DNA of 64,000 bases, from assembly GCF_003885045.1 (NCBI RefSeq), contig NZ_RHJS01000002.1, positions 2,790,001 to 2,854,000 of the forward strand. Reading direction: 5' to 3'. This document shows positions 1 to 8,348 of the stretch, one piece after another. The position numbers and the translations under genes are program-made. The DNA comes from Schaedlerella arabinosiphila (GTDB taxonomy: Bacteria > Bacillota > Clostridia > Lachnospirales > Lachnospiraceae). Position 1 is the stretch's first letter, and every line of letters begins with the position of its first letter. The notes below the pieces were generated by a model. That model did no database searches. It was not told the DNA's origin and saw only the letters and a list, made by a program, of their open reading frames with translations.

Positions 1-298
1 GTTCTCCCCAATATGCACATCTCTTCGCGCCGCCCGTCGCAACATAGATTTCATTTTCTTCCAGCTGGTCAAGAGCTTCTGTCAGATATCCGAAAGGTTT
101 TTCTTGTGGTTGAAATACATCAATCATTAAAACCGTACACGCTTTTCCAACAATCTTCATATCCCTGGTGATGCCATGAATCTCCTGCGGTAGAAACTGG
201 TGGTAATAACCCAGTTCATCAAGTATGTCTCCGACAACAGGCGTATACAGATTCTCCTTCATTATTTCAAACATCTCTTTTTCATTTTTCCATAACAT
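1..298 (-). CDS. RraA family protein (3' end cut off by window)
   Basis: The minus-strand reading frame runs from ATG at 298 off the left edge, giving about 99 residues. The N-terminus ([20 protein letters not shown]) and the later [12 protein letters not shown] and [15 protein letters not shown] stretches match the RraA / 4-hydroxy-4-methyl-2-oxoglutarate aldolase-like fold. Members are RNase E inhibitor-like proteins or metal-dependent oxaloacetate/HMG aldolases. In a Firmicute with an adjacent GntR regulator, a catabolic aldolase or dimethylmenaquinone-methyltransferase-like annotation is more plausible than RNase regulation, but the substrate cannot be read from the sequence. A GGAG ribosome-binding site precedes the start. 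A palindrome upstream suggests control by the neighbouring GntR protein. Confidence 0.85.
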   Translation of the reverse strand, partial: MLWKNEKEMFEIMKENLYTPVVGDILDELGYYHQFLPQEIHGITRDMKIVGKACTVLMIDVFQPQEKPFGYLTEALDQLEENEIYVATGGAKRCAYWGE

Positions 299-319
299 TC
301 TCCTACTCCTTTCATTTTC

Positions 320-356
320 TTGTTGTATATTATGTTGTATACATCAATGTATATAT
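320..356 (-). promoter_or_regulatory. GntR/FCD-type operator upstream of the RraA-like gene
   Basis: TGTATACA at 336-343 is a perfect 8-bp palindrome within TTGTATACAT. Related ATGTATAT (347-354) and TTGTATAT (323-330) half-matches flank it. The GTATAC core fits the TNGTATACNA-type operators known for FadR/FCD-subfamily GntR regulators, and the gene for such a regulator lies immediately upstream on the same strand. The palindrome sits 38-45 bp before the RraA-like start. Assigning this regulator to this site is inference. Confidence 0.6.
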
Positions 357-461
357 TAACTCTACCACTAAAAACATAATTTTTCAATCAATTTTTACTT
401 CACTCAAGAATTTTTTATACTTTTAACAATTTCAGACATTTTTTTTATATAAATTGCACAA

Positions 462-492
462 AAAAAAGCAGGGAGTATTTTCTCTGCTTTTC
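462..492 (-). terminator. Rho-independent terminator after the GntR gene
   Basis: On the minus strand, AAAAGCAGAGA and its near complement CTCCCTGCTTTT form a stem followed by a run of eight T. It begins six bases past the GntR stop codon. The RraA-like gene therefore probably has its own promoter at the operator region. Confidence 0.8.
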
Positions 493-497
493 ATCAG

Positions 498-1139
498 CTA
501 TATTAATGTGAACATGGATATTTTAGACTTTACTATATGCTCTCTCATTTCATCAGCAGCTCCGTGCACGTCGCCTTGCCGTAAGCATTTTATGATCGCT
601 CTTTTCTCAATAATCGTTTCTGTCAACCGCTGTTTCACCGTTTTACTGACGAGTATCCGCAATCTGCGATCCTGATTATACAGTGCCGTATAGGTAGAAA
701 CCAGATAATGATTGCTGCATTTGGAAATGATACACTGGTGAAAATCGTTGTCCAATCCATAATAAGCTTCGGAATCCTCGCTTTCGATTGCCTTTTCATA
801 GATATCAACAATTTTTTCCATATTATCAATCTCTTTTGAAGTCAATTCATGTGCATATTTCTCAACAAAATATGGCTCTAATAACAAACGACCTTCAAAA
901 ACCATTTCAATTTCTTCTTTGGTAATTGCCGAAACAAAAAAACCTTTTTTAGGTAAAATAGATACTAAACGTTCCTGCTCAAGGCGTCCCAATGCATCGC
1001 GAATGGGTGTCCTGCTCATGCCAAGCTCTTCGCTCAGGAATTCTTCATTCAAAAAACTTGACGGTTTATACTCACATGTTATTATTTTCTCTTTGATAAC
1101 ATGATAGGCTGTTTGCTTTAACGGTATTTTTTTCGTCAT
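498..1139 (-). CDS. GntR-family transcriptional regulator, FadR/FCD subfamily
   Basis: A 213-residue regulator. The N-terminal winged helix (about residues 5-70) carries MSRTPIRDALGRLEQERLV, the classic GntR recognition segment. The C-terminal all-helical FCD domain (about 75-210) has the DFHQCI and REHI metal/ligand-site motifs typical of carboxylate-sensing members. The reading frame can open three codons earlier at GTG, but AGGAG lies 8 nt before the ATG at 1139, so that start is preferred. The gene ends in its own terminator. It probably binds the GTATAC palindrome in front of the RraA-like gene and responds to a small organic acid. Confidence 0.88.
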   Translation of the reverse strand: MTKKIPLKQTAYHVIKEKIITCEYKPSSFLNEEFLSEELGMSRTPIRDALGRLEQERLVSILPKKGFFVSAITKEEIEMVFEGRLLLEPYFVEKYAHELTSKEIDNMEKIVDIYEKAIESEDSEAYYGLDNDFHQCIISKCSNHYLVSTYTALYNQDRRLRILVSKTVKQRLTETIIEKRAIIKCLRQGDVHGAADEMREHIVKSKISMFTLI

Positions 1140-1186
1140 TCCTCCCACTCCTGTTCTCTCACCTTAACTTATAGGCAGTATGTAAG

Positions 1187-1230
1187 AATACACCAGACAC
1201 AGGATGCTCTCCGTGACCGGTGTATTTTTT
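1187..1230. terminator. Inverted repeat between asd and the GntR gene, possible terminator
   Basis: AATACACC (1187-1194) pairs with GGTGTATT (1219-1226). A T-run follows only on the plus strand, where no gene feeds it. On the minus strand, downstream of asd, the tail is CTTACAT, which is poor for Rho-independent termination. It may still delimit asd from the GntR gene. Confidence 0.4.
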
Positions 1231-1237
1231 CCAAACT

Positions 1238-2323
1238 CTATTTTTTCGCAATATATCCCTTCGCCGTCAGTGCCTCTGCGCACAGCACCGCGCCGCCTGC
1301 CGCGCCGCGGACGGTATTGTGGGAAAGTCCGACAAATTTATAATCAAACATGCTGTCCTCCCGCAGACGTCCGATGGACACGCCCATCCCGTTCTCATAG
1401 TCCACATCCAGCTTCACCTGGGGACGGTTGTCCTCCTCCTGGTAGCGGATAAACTGCTTCGGAGCGCTGGGAAGCTCTGCCTCCTGGGGATAGCCTTTGA
1501 AATTCACCAGCTTTTCGATCAACTGCTCTTTGGTCGGCTTTTTCTCAAAATTCACAAACACCGCCGCCGTGTGGCCGTTCAGAACCGGTACACGGATGCA
1601 CTGGCAGGTGATCTTCGGAAGCTCTGCCTTGAGGATCTGTCCATCTTCCACTTTGCCGAGAATCCGCAAAGGCTCCTGCTCGCTCTTCTCCTCTTCCCCG
1701 CCGATATAGGGAATGACATTTTCTACCATTTCCGGCCAGTCCCTGAAGGTCTTTCCAGCCCCGGAAATCGCCTGATATGTAGTAGCCACAACCTCCTTAG
1801 GGCCAAATTCCTTCCATGCGGCAAGGCAGGGCGCATAGCTCTGGATGGAGCAGTTGGGCTTTACAGCAATGAATCCGCGGCTCGTCCCAAGACGTTTTCT
1901 CTGGTCTGCGATCACATCAAAATGCTCAACATTGATCTCCGGCACGACCATGGGTACGTCCGGGGTCCACCGGTGCGCGCTGTTGTTGGATACCACCGGA
2001 GTTTCGGTCTTTGCATAAGCCTCCTCGATGGCACGGATTTCATCCTTTGACATATCTACCGCGCTGAATACGAAGTCCACGGTGGAAGCAACCTTTTCCA
2101 CTTCGTTGACGTTGAGCACAACCAGCTTCCTGACTGCCTCCGGCATGGGGGTGTCCATTTTCCATCTGTCCCCTACCGCCTCTTCGTAAGTTTTTCCGGC
2201 GGAGCGGGGGCTTGCCGCCACCGTAACCACCTCAAACCAAGGGTGGTTCTCCAACAGAGAAATAAATCTCTGGCCCACCATGCCTGTTGCGCCTAATATC
2301 CCAACCTTTAACTTCTGTTCCAT
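1238..2323 (-). CDS. asd: Aspartate-semialdehyde dehydrogenase
   Basis: A 361-residue enzyme that reduces L-aspartyl-4-phosphate to aspartate semialdehyde with NADPH. This is the branch point to lysine/diaminopimelate, threonine and methionine. The N-terminal Rossmann motif is GILGATGMVGQ (residues 8-18). The catalytic cysteine is Cys158 in KPNCSIQ and the catalytic base is His251 in VLNGHTAAVF. Length and motifs fit the archaeal/fungal-like branch of the family, which is common in clostridia. AGGAG precedes the ATG. It lies 45 bp downstream of argH on the same strand and may be co-transcribed with it, although the pathways differ. Confidence 0.95.
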   Translation of the reverse strand: MEQKLKVGILGATGMVGQRFISLLENHPWFEVVTVAASPRSAGKTYEEAVGDRWKMDTPMPEAVRKLVVLNVNEVEKVASTVDFVFSAVDMSKDEIRAIEEAYAKTETPVVSNNSAHRWTPDVPMVVPEINVEHFDVIADQRKRLGTSRGFIAVKPNCSIQSYAPCLAAWKEFGPKEVVATTYQAISGAGKTFRDWPEMVENVIPYIGGEEEKSEQEPLRILGKVEDGQILKAELPKITCQCIRVPVLNGHTAAVFVNFEKKPTKEQLIEKLVNFKGYPQEAELPSAPKQFIRYQEEDNRPQVKLDVDYENGMGVSIGRLREDSMFDYKFVGLSHNTVRGAAGGAVLCAEALTAKGYIAKK

Positions 2324-2368
2324 CCTGATCCTCTCCTTTATCCTTTAAAAATATTTCCTGCGAAAAAA

Positions 2369-3748
2369 CTATTCCGCAATCAAATACGCTTCTTCCTGCG
2401 CGATCACCTTGTCCATGGCCGCTTTTCCCGGCGCGCCGATGGTATTGCGCATCTCCACGCAGGTTTTCATGCTGACCGCCTCATAGATATCATCTTCAAA
2501 TACCGGGGAAATGGCTTTGTATTCCTCCAGCGCCAGGTCATCCAGCGCCTTCCCCTTCTCGATACAGTACAGCACAAGCTGTCCGACGATCCCATGTGCA
2601 TCCCGAAACGGCACGCCGTGGTTTACCAGGTAGTCCGCCGCATCCGTGGCGTTGGTAAATCCATGCTTTGCGCTGTCCGCCATCCGGTCCTTACGGAACT
2701 TCATGGTGGCAAGCATTCCGGTAAACAGCGCAAGACACCCCTTGGTCGTATCCATGGCGTCAAAGGCCAGCTCCTTGTCCTCCTGCATATCCTTGTTGTA
2801 TGCCAGAGGAATCCCCTTCATCGTGGTCAGCAGCGACATCAGCGCCCCGTATACCCGGCCGGTCTTTCCGCGGACCAGCTCCGCGATGTCGGGATTCTTC
2901 TTCTGGGGCATGATGCTGCTCCCGGTACTGAAGGCATCATCCAGCTCCACAAACTGATATTCATTGCTGTTCCAGATGATCACCTCCTCGGAAAAACGGC
3001 TTAAATGCATCATCACCGTGGACATAGCAGAAAGCAGCTCGATCAGATAATCCCGGTCCGCAACGGAATCCATGCTATTTAGAGTAGGTCCGTCAAATTC
3101 CAGCAGACTGGCCGTGTACTCCCGGTCCAGCGGGTAAGTCGTACCCGCCAGCGCCCCGGCTCCCAAAGGACAGGTATTCATCCTGCGGTAAATGTCCTTC
3201 ATCCGGGAACGGTCCCGCTTGAACATCTCAAAATAAGCGCCGAGATGATGCGAGAGCGTAACCGGCTGCGCCTTCTGCAGATGGGTAAATCCCGGCATGT
3301 ACGTCTCCGTATGCTCCTTCATCATATGCAGAAGGGTCTCCAGAAGACTTTTCAGCAGTCTGTCCAACTCAAGGATCTCATCCCTTGTATATAATTTCAT
3401 ATCCAGCGCCACCTGGTCATTCCGGCTGCGCCCGGTGTGAAGCTTCTTCCCCACATCCCCGATCCGGTCGATCAGATTGGCCTCCACGAAGCTGTGGATA
3501 TCCTCATATTCCTCTGTGATCAAAAGCTCTCCGTTCTCCACATCCCTGCGGATGTCCTCCAGACCTTCTATGATCTGATCCCGCTCCTCTTCCGTCAATA
3601 TGTTCTGCCCGGCGAGCATCGTCACATGGGCGATGCTGCCCCGGATATCCTGCGCGTAAAACCTCTTGTCAAACGAGATGGACGCGTTGAAATCATATAC
3701 CAGCTTGTCCGTCTCCTTCGTAAAACGACCGCCCCATAACTGTGCCAT
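2369..3748 (-). CDS. argH: Argininosuccinate lyase
   Basis: 459 residues, the usual family length. It cleaves argininosuccinate to arginine and fumarate, the last step of arginine synthesis. The fumarase/aspartase superfamily signature [12 protein letters not shown] is present, and the N-terminus [14 protein letters not shown] is typical. [11 protein letters not shown] and the [13 protein letters not shown] active-site region are also visible. GAGGG precedes the ATG. No argG is adjacent, so the gene is separated from the usual argGH pair in this window. Confidence 0.97.
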   Translation of the reverse strand: MAQLWGGRFTKETDKLVYDFNASISFDKRFYAQDIRGSIAHVTMLAGQNILTEEERDQIIEGLEDIRRDVENGELLITEEYEDIHSFVEANLIDRIGDVGKKLHTGRSRNDQVALDMKLYTRDEILELDRLLKSLLETLLHMMKEHTETYMPGFTHLQKAQPVTLSHHLGAYFEMFKRDRSRMKDIYRRMNTCPLGAGALAGTTYPLDREYTASLLEFDGPTLNSMDSVADRDYLIELLSAMSTVMMHLSRFSEEVIIWNSNEYQFVELDDAFSTGSSIMPQKKNPDIAELVRGKTGRVYGALMSLLTTMKGIPLAYNKDMQEDKELAFDAMDTTKGCLALFTGMLATMKFRKDRMADSAKHGFTNATDAADYLVNHGVPFRDAHGIVGQLVLYCIEKGKALDDLALEEYKAISPVFEDDIYEAVSMKTCVEMRNTIGAPGKAAMDKVIAQEEAYLIAE

Positions 3749-3919
3749 TCCTATTCCCTCTCTTCTTCCTCAAGTACTGAAAACTTGCTGCAGGCAGACC
3801 TTCGTATACAAAACAGAGCCTTCTGCAGCATGTTTTATTTTGATTCTGCTGTTTTGATATAATTATAAAACATCTTATCACAGGTACGTTCCTCTGTCTA
3901 TAAGGAACTTCTTACAGTT

Positions 3920-4552
3920 TCACCCCTGCATTCTGCGATTTTCCAGTGAAAACTGACAACCGCAGTAATCCTGACGGTACAGTCCGTACTCCTGGGACAG
4001 TTCCACCGACCGCTTATACCCGTTTTTCTTTTTGAAATCCGATACCAGATAGGGCACCCCCAGTTCCTTCCCAAGGGCGATGCCGATCTCGTTCAATTTC
4101 TGCGCATTTTTCAGAGGGCTGATGCTCAGCGTCGTAGTAAAATAATCAAAACCGCCCTTAGCCGCCTGCTCTGCCGTCTCCCTCAGCCGCAGGGCGTAGC
4201 ACCGGAAACACCGCTCTTTGCCTTCTTCTGCCCGCTCCAGCCCGGCGGCCATCCGGTAAAACCGTTCCCGGTCGTAAGTCCCTTCCACATAGGAAATGGG
4301 GTTGGCCGGCTGGAATTTTTCAATCAGCATCTGCTGCTCCTCTGTGCGCTTGGCATACTCCTCCTCGGGATAAATATTCGGATTGTAATAAAATACCGTA
4401 ATTGCAAAGTACTCGGACAGATATTCCAGCACATAACTGCTGCAGGGGGCGCAGCAGCTATGAAGCAGAAGCCGGGGCACCTGGTTCCCCTCCTGCAGCG
4501 TTTTCAATATACGGTCCAGTTCCTTTTGATAGTTTATTTTCTGTACCTGCAT
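3920..4552 (-). CDS. queH: Epoxyqueuosine reductase QueH
   Basis: About 210 residues of the DUF208/QueH family. It is the non-cobalamin, iron-sulfur enzyme that reduces epoxyqueuosine to queuosine in tRNA. Visible signatures are LLHSCCAPCSSYVLEYL with adjacent Cys33-Cys34 and Cys37, then YYNPNIYPEEEY, a later CFRCYALRL pair, and C-terminal DYCGCQFS. These cysteines coordinate the metal and Fe-S centres in the family. The frame extends ten codons further upstream, but GAGG lies 7 nt before the ATG at 4552, so that start is used. No other queuosine genes are adjacent. Confidence 0.92.
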   Translation of the reverse strand: MQVQKINYQKELDRILKTLQEGNQVPRLLLHSCCAPCSSYVLEYLSEYFAITVFYYNPNIYPEEEYAKRTEEQQMLIEKFQPANPISYVEGTYDRERFYRMAAGLERAEEGKERCFRCYALRLRETAEQAAKGGFDYFTTTLSISPLKNAQKLNEIGIALGKELGVPYLVSDFKKKNGYKRSVELSQEYGLYRQDYCGCQFSLENRRMQG

Positions 4553-4700
4553 CCTTTTTCCTCGCTTTATCATCCAGATCATCTATAACAAGTCCTGGCT
4601 TTCGGACACTATTTTATCATATCCTTCCCTGGTTTACAATGGATCCTCCCCTCTGTTCATACGATACAGAACGGTTCATTTCCTCTTTTGCTTTTCCAAA

Positions 4701-4772
4701 ATTGATTTTCAATAATATTTTATTGTTTTTCAATAAATATATATTGATTTTCAATTTCCTGTGTGCTATAAT
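4701..4772 (+). promoter_or_regulatory. Promoter with three phased 13-bp operator dyads
   Basis: ATTGATTTTCAAT (4701-4713), ATTGTTTTTCAAT (4722-4734) and ATTGATTTTCAAT (4743-4755) recur at exactly 21-bp steps. Each is a 5-3-5 palindrome. A TATAAT -10 lies at 4767-4772. The -35 TTGATT (4744-4749), at 17-bp spacing, is embedded in the third dyad. Protein bound there would block RNA polymerase. The likely ligand is the small XRE protein encoded in the operon (inference). Confidence 0.75.
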
Positions 4773-4863
4773 CTGGAAAAAGATCCAGAAAAAGTATGAA
4801 AGAAAATACGGGATTTTTCCGTTGTCTGCGAAGCAGATGGATTACAAAACAGGAGGCAGAACG

Positions 4864-5316
4864 ATGTATGGAGAAAAACTGATCCGAATGACGAAGCTGA
4901 TGTTGGATGGGATGTTTTATTGCGGGATTGCGGTCATTGTGACCCTTCCGCTGTCCCTGCGGTATGCCGGAAGACATTATTCCAGGGCATTTCAGGAGTA
5001 TTATGTGCTGATGCTGCTGATTTTTGCCGCGGCGGGCGCATGCGGGATCGTGATCGTCGGGGAGCTGAGGAAGATGATGCGCACCGTGGAACAGAAGAAT
5101 TGTTTTGTATCTGAAAATGTAAAGAGCCTGGAGGTCATGGGGATCACCAGCGCCGTGATTGTGGCGCTGTTCTTTGTAAAGTGCTTCTTCCTGCCCACCC
5201 CGGCTACCTTTATCATAGTTCTGACCTTTTTTATAGCCGGGCTGTTCAGCGGGGTATTGTCCTTTGTATTCCGGGAAGCCATCCGTTATAAGGAAGAAAA
5301 TGACCTGACAATATGA
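4864..5316 (+). CDS. DUF2975-family membrane protein
   Basis: 150 residues with four predicted hydrophobic segments (about residues 15-35, 52-72, 92-110 and 115-135). The frame is open further upstream, but AGGAGG lies shortly before the ATG at 4864 and the upstream part is the AT-rich promoter. DUF2975 proteins are small integral membrane proteins usually encoded next to a YozG-like XRE regulator, as here with a 25-bp gap. Function is unknown. The pair resembles membrane-linked regulatory modules. Confidence 0.8.
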   Translation: MYGEKLIRMTKLMLDGMFYCGIAVIVTLPLSLRYAGRHYSRAFQEYYVLMLLIFAAAGACGIVIVGELRKMMRTVEQKNCFVSENVKSLEVMGITSAVIVALFFVKCFFLPTPATFIIVLTFFIAGLFSGVLSFVFREAIRYKEENDLTI

Positions 5317-5341
5317 GTCACATACAGGAGGCAGGATCACT

Positions 5342-5584
5342 ATGGGAATCATGATAAATCTGGACGTGATGATGGCAAAGAGGAAGATCGGCGTCACAGA
5401 ACTGGCCAAGGAGATCGACATTACGATGGCGAACCTTTCTATTTTAAAAAACAACAAAGCCAAAGCCGTGCGCTTCACAACCCTGGATGCCCTCTGCAAG
5501 GCGCTCCACTGCCAGCCGGGAGACATTCTGGAATATGTGGAGGATGAAGCATGTGAAGAGGGTGCCAAGAACACAGATGGCTGA
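5342..5584 (+). CDS. Small XRE/Cro-type DNA-binding protein (YozG-like)
   Basis: 80 residues that are almost entirely helix-turn-helix. LMAKRKIGVTELAKEIDITM-like and ANLSILKNNKAKAVRFTTL segments are followed by LCKALHCQPGDILEY, the standard end of this YozG/HTH_26 group. It is coupled to the DUF2975 gene upstream and probably autoregulates the pair through the three dyads at 4701-4755. AGGAGG lies 10 nt before the first ATG. A later ATG (MINLDV) is possible. Confidence 0.88.
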   Translation: MGIMINLDVMMAKRKIGVTELAKEIDITMANLSILKNNKAKAVRFTTLDALCKALHCQPGDILEYVEDEACEEGAKNTDG

Positions 5585-5790
5585 AGCACTTATTCCCGCG
5601 GAGCAACGAGCCAAGCAGCCATGCTTGCATGGATATTTGGCGACTGCCGCGAGGGTTGCTAAGTGCCAGTGGCACTTGTTCAGCAACGACCGAAACGGAG
5701 TGTAGACCAAAGACCCCGCAGCTTGCTGCGCTAGAATTTTGATGCCCCGTCAGCTTGCTGCGGGTTCTTTGACTTTCGATCAGAAGGAGG
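5585..5790. repeat. Structured intergenic repeat-like segment
   Basis: About 200 bp without a credible ORF but rich in stem-loops. CAAGCA-GCCA-TGCTTG lies near 5613. GTTGCT...AGTGCCAGTGGCACTT...AGCAAC is a nested hairpin at about 5656-5690. There are two related GCAGCTTGCTGCG-type stems near 5718 and 5750. The repeated CAGCTTGCTGCG units and nested dyads look like a dispersed clostridial intergenic repeat rather than a single operator. The last stem is followed by GGTTCTTT and might act as a terminator for the XRE operon. Confidence 0.5.
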
Positions 5791-5796
5791 CAAATC

Positions 5797-7491
5797 ATGG
5801 AAAGCTTAAACACCAATCTCGAACAAAATCAGAATCTAAACAGATATGAGGCGGTTCCGGAAGGAAACCCGGAAATCGAAAAGGCGAAAGCCCCGGACAG
5901 CCCGCTGCTCCAGAACATGAAAGAGCATTTTTCCTGGTTCGGCGGGACGGCCTGCCTGTACGGGCTGATCTACACATTCTGCCTCTTTGACAATCCGGCA
6001 GGCATCACCTTTCCGGCTGCCGCTGCCGCAGTGATCCTGTTCTCTGTCCTTTGGCTTCATAAATCCGGCATCACCTTGAAGCGGGGGCTGATCTTCTATT
6101 TTGCGGGAATGATGCTTCTGAGTGTCTCTACCTGCATGACGGCAAACGGCTGGATCCGCCTGTTCAACCGGGCCGGCATCCTGCTCCTGTTCTGCACGGC
6201 AATGCTGCATCAGATGTACGAAGACAAGCGCTGGAGCTTTTCTTCCTATCTAAAGCAGCTTCTGTTTTTCGGTGGAACCTGTTTCGCGTCTTTGTTCAAA
6301 CCATTCGAACATTTGCTGTTCTTTCTTTCCCATTTGAAAGCCCATAGAGCAGAGAAAGCGTCAAAGGATTGCGCACCGGGTTCCGCACAGGAAAAAGAGG
6401 CTCCCAAACAGCAGGCTCCGGCCGTGCTCACTGGGATTGCAGTCGCCTCGGCTTTCCTGCTGTGCGTGATGCCGCTGCTGATCGCATCCGACCCGGTATT
6501 TGCCAGATACTTCCGAATCGCTGTTTCGATCCCGGATTTCAGTACCGCGATCCGGATATGCTTCTGCTTCCTGTTGGGATCTTTCATGCTCTATGTCTTT
6601 TTTGCGGCTTTGTTCCGGCAAAACCTGAAAAGCACGGCGCAGCAGAAAAGCCGCGGGGCAAATGCCCTGACCGGGATCACATTTGCATCCATACTGGCTT
6701 TGATCTATGTGATCTATTCCGGAATCCAGATCCTGTTTTTATTCCTGCGCCATGGACTTCCCGACGGAATGACTTACTCCCAGTATGCCCACCAGGGATT
6801 CTGGCAGCTTCTGGCGGTGAGCCTGATCAACATTGTGACCGTGATGGCCTGCATCCAGATCTTTGAAAACCACCGCGCCCTGAACCTTCTGCTGCTGGTC
6901 ATCTCCGTCTGTACGTGCATCATGACATTGTCGGCAGCGTACCGGATGCTGCTCTATGTGGGCGTCTACCATCTCACCTTCCTGCGGGTTCTGGTGCTCT
7001 GGTTTCTGGGAGTGCTCACTCTGCTCATGGGCGGCGTGATGGTCAGCATCTTTTGCCGGAAATTTCATCTCTTCCACTATACCGCCGCAGTCGTGACATG
7101 CTGCTACATTCCATTTTCCTTTGCAGGGGTGGACGGTCGGATCGCTTCTTATAATCTGGAGCATATGGAGAAAGTCAGCCGGCAGGATGTGAACTACCTC
7201 CTGTACGACCTGTCAGAGGACGCGGCGCCCTATGTGGAACAGATGGCGGACATGAGCATCGAAAGGTATGTCCTCACCGATGCAGATTCCTGCTATTACA
7301 GGGATCAACCCTATGAATACCAGGAGCAGGAGGATCTGTCGGAATTTGAGACTGTAGGCGAATATCTGGAAACGGAGTTCCAGGCTTATATGGGCGGAAT
7401 CGTAAACCGTGAAACACCCTCCCTTCGGAAATGGAATTTTTCCGAGGCGCAGGCGCAAAAAGCGGCGGAGAAGTATTTTACAGAGCATTAA
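5797..7491 (+). CDS. DUF4153/DUF4173-family multi-pass membrane protein
   Basis: 564 residues with a hydrophilic N-terminus (about 1-45). About ten or eleven transmembrane segments follow between residues 45 and 440, interrupted by a charged loop near 175-205. A soluble C-terminal tail (about 450-564) is rich in acid and aromatic residues. The arrangement fits the DUF4153/DUF4173 family, whose members are uncharacterised and often sit beside small XRE/DUF2975 modules in Firmicutes. The tail contains NLEHMEKVSRQDVNYLLYDL, similar to the family's C-terminal region. AAGGAGG precedes the ATG. No catalytic motif is recognised. Confidence 0.75.
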   Translation: MESLNTNLEQNQNLNRYEAVPEGNPEIEKAKAPDSPLLQNMKEHFSWFGGTACLYGLIYTFCLFDNPAGITFPAAAAAVILFSVLWLHKSGITLKRGLIFYFAGMMLLSVSTCMTANGWIRLFNRAGILLLFCTAMLHQMYEDKRWSFSSYLKQLLFFGGTCFASLFKPFEHLLFFLSHLKAHRAEKASKDCAPGSAQEKEAPKQQAPAVLTGIAVASAFLLCVMPLLIASDPVFARYFRIAVSIPDFSTAIRICFCFLLGSFMLYVFFAALFRQNLKSTAQQKSRGANALTGITFASILALIYVIYSGIQILFLFLRHGLPDGMTYSQYAHQGFWQLLAVSLINIVTVMACIQIFENHRALNLLLLVISVCTCIMTLSAAYRMLLYVGVYHLTFLRVLVLWFLGVLTLLMGGVMVSIFCRKFHLFHYTAAVVTCCYIPFSFAGVDGRIASYNLEHMEKVSRQDVNYLLYDLSEDAAPYVEQMADMSIERYVLTDADSCYYRDQPYEYQEQEDLSEFETVGEYLETEFQAYMGGIVNRETPSLRKWNFSEAQAQKAAEKYFTEH

Positions 7492-7705
7492 TACAGCCTG
7501 TAATTCCAACCGCACTGCTGGAAATTTTTTTCAAATCGTGTGAAACCTTTTTGCCTCTTCATCTGTCTAATAAGTAAGGCGCCAGATAAAAGGAAACCGA
7601 AAAGCCTGCGGCGGCAGGATTCTCGGATACAAAAGAATATGTGCTCCCGGAATGTATGTTTGCCTGAACCTGTGAGTGCATGGAAATAGTGAGGAGGTTT
7701 TATTC

Positions 7706-8236
7706 TTGAAGTTTTTAGTAAAAAGAGCAAAACGACATGACAACAATGCATTTGTGGAATTGATGGAAAGCCAGAAGCTTACCATGTATAAGATTGCAAG
7801 AAGCTATCTGCGGTCCGAAGACGATATTGCAGATGCGATCCAGGATACGATCCTGACCTGTTATGAAAAATTGGACAGCCTGGAGAACGAACAGTTTTTC
7901 AAAACCTGGCTGATCCGAATCCTGATGAACAAGTGTATTGATATATTAAACGCCGGCCGAAGGGAATGCCCCACGGAACAACTGCCGGAGCAGGGAGGTA
8001 GCTGCGTGTCGCTGGAAAATTATGAATTTTATGAGCTGTTAAATTCCCTGGATGAAAAATACCGGCTCATCCTGATCCTGTATTATGTGGAAGGCTTTAA
8101 GATCCGTGAGATCGCACAGATACTGGATCTGGAAGAAAATACGGTAAAGACCCGGCTTTCCAGAGGCCGCAGGGAGGCCGCCAAAGAGTACCGGTTTGAA
8201 CCGCCTGCCAGATATTTGAAGCAGGCCATACGGTAA
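7706..8236 (+). CDS. ECF-type RNA polymerase sigma factor
   Basis: 176 residues with the two canonical regions. Region 2 (about 10-75) includes MYKIARSYLRSEDDIADAIQ and TWLIRILMNKCID. Region 4 (about 115-165) includes YRLILILYYVEGFKIREIAQ and EENTVKTRLSRGR. The start is taken as TTG at 7706 because GAGGAGG lies 8 nt upstream. The frame opens earlier at GTG 7676 but has no ribosome-binding site there. The next gene encodes a membrane-anchored protein with an anti-sigma layout, so the two probably form a cell-envelope stress switch. Confidence 0.92.
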   Translation: MKFLVKRAKRHDNNAFVELMESQKLTMYKIARSYLRSEDDIADAIQDTILTCYEKLDSLENEQFFKTWLIRILMNKCIDILNAGRRECPTEQLPEQGGSCVSLENYEFYELLNSLDEKYRLILILYYVEGFKIREIAQILDLEENTVKTRLSRGRREAAKEYRFEPPARYLKQAIR

Positions 8237-8348
8237 GCATTCTGCAGAAATAGTGCGTAAGAACAAGACTTTAAGGAAGGGACGCAGATCCACGGGCAAA
8301 CAAGGCATTTACTTTGAGAATGAGTCATCATAAAACAGGAGGTAACAC

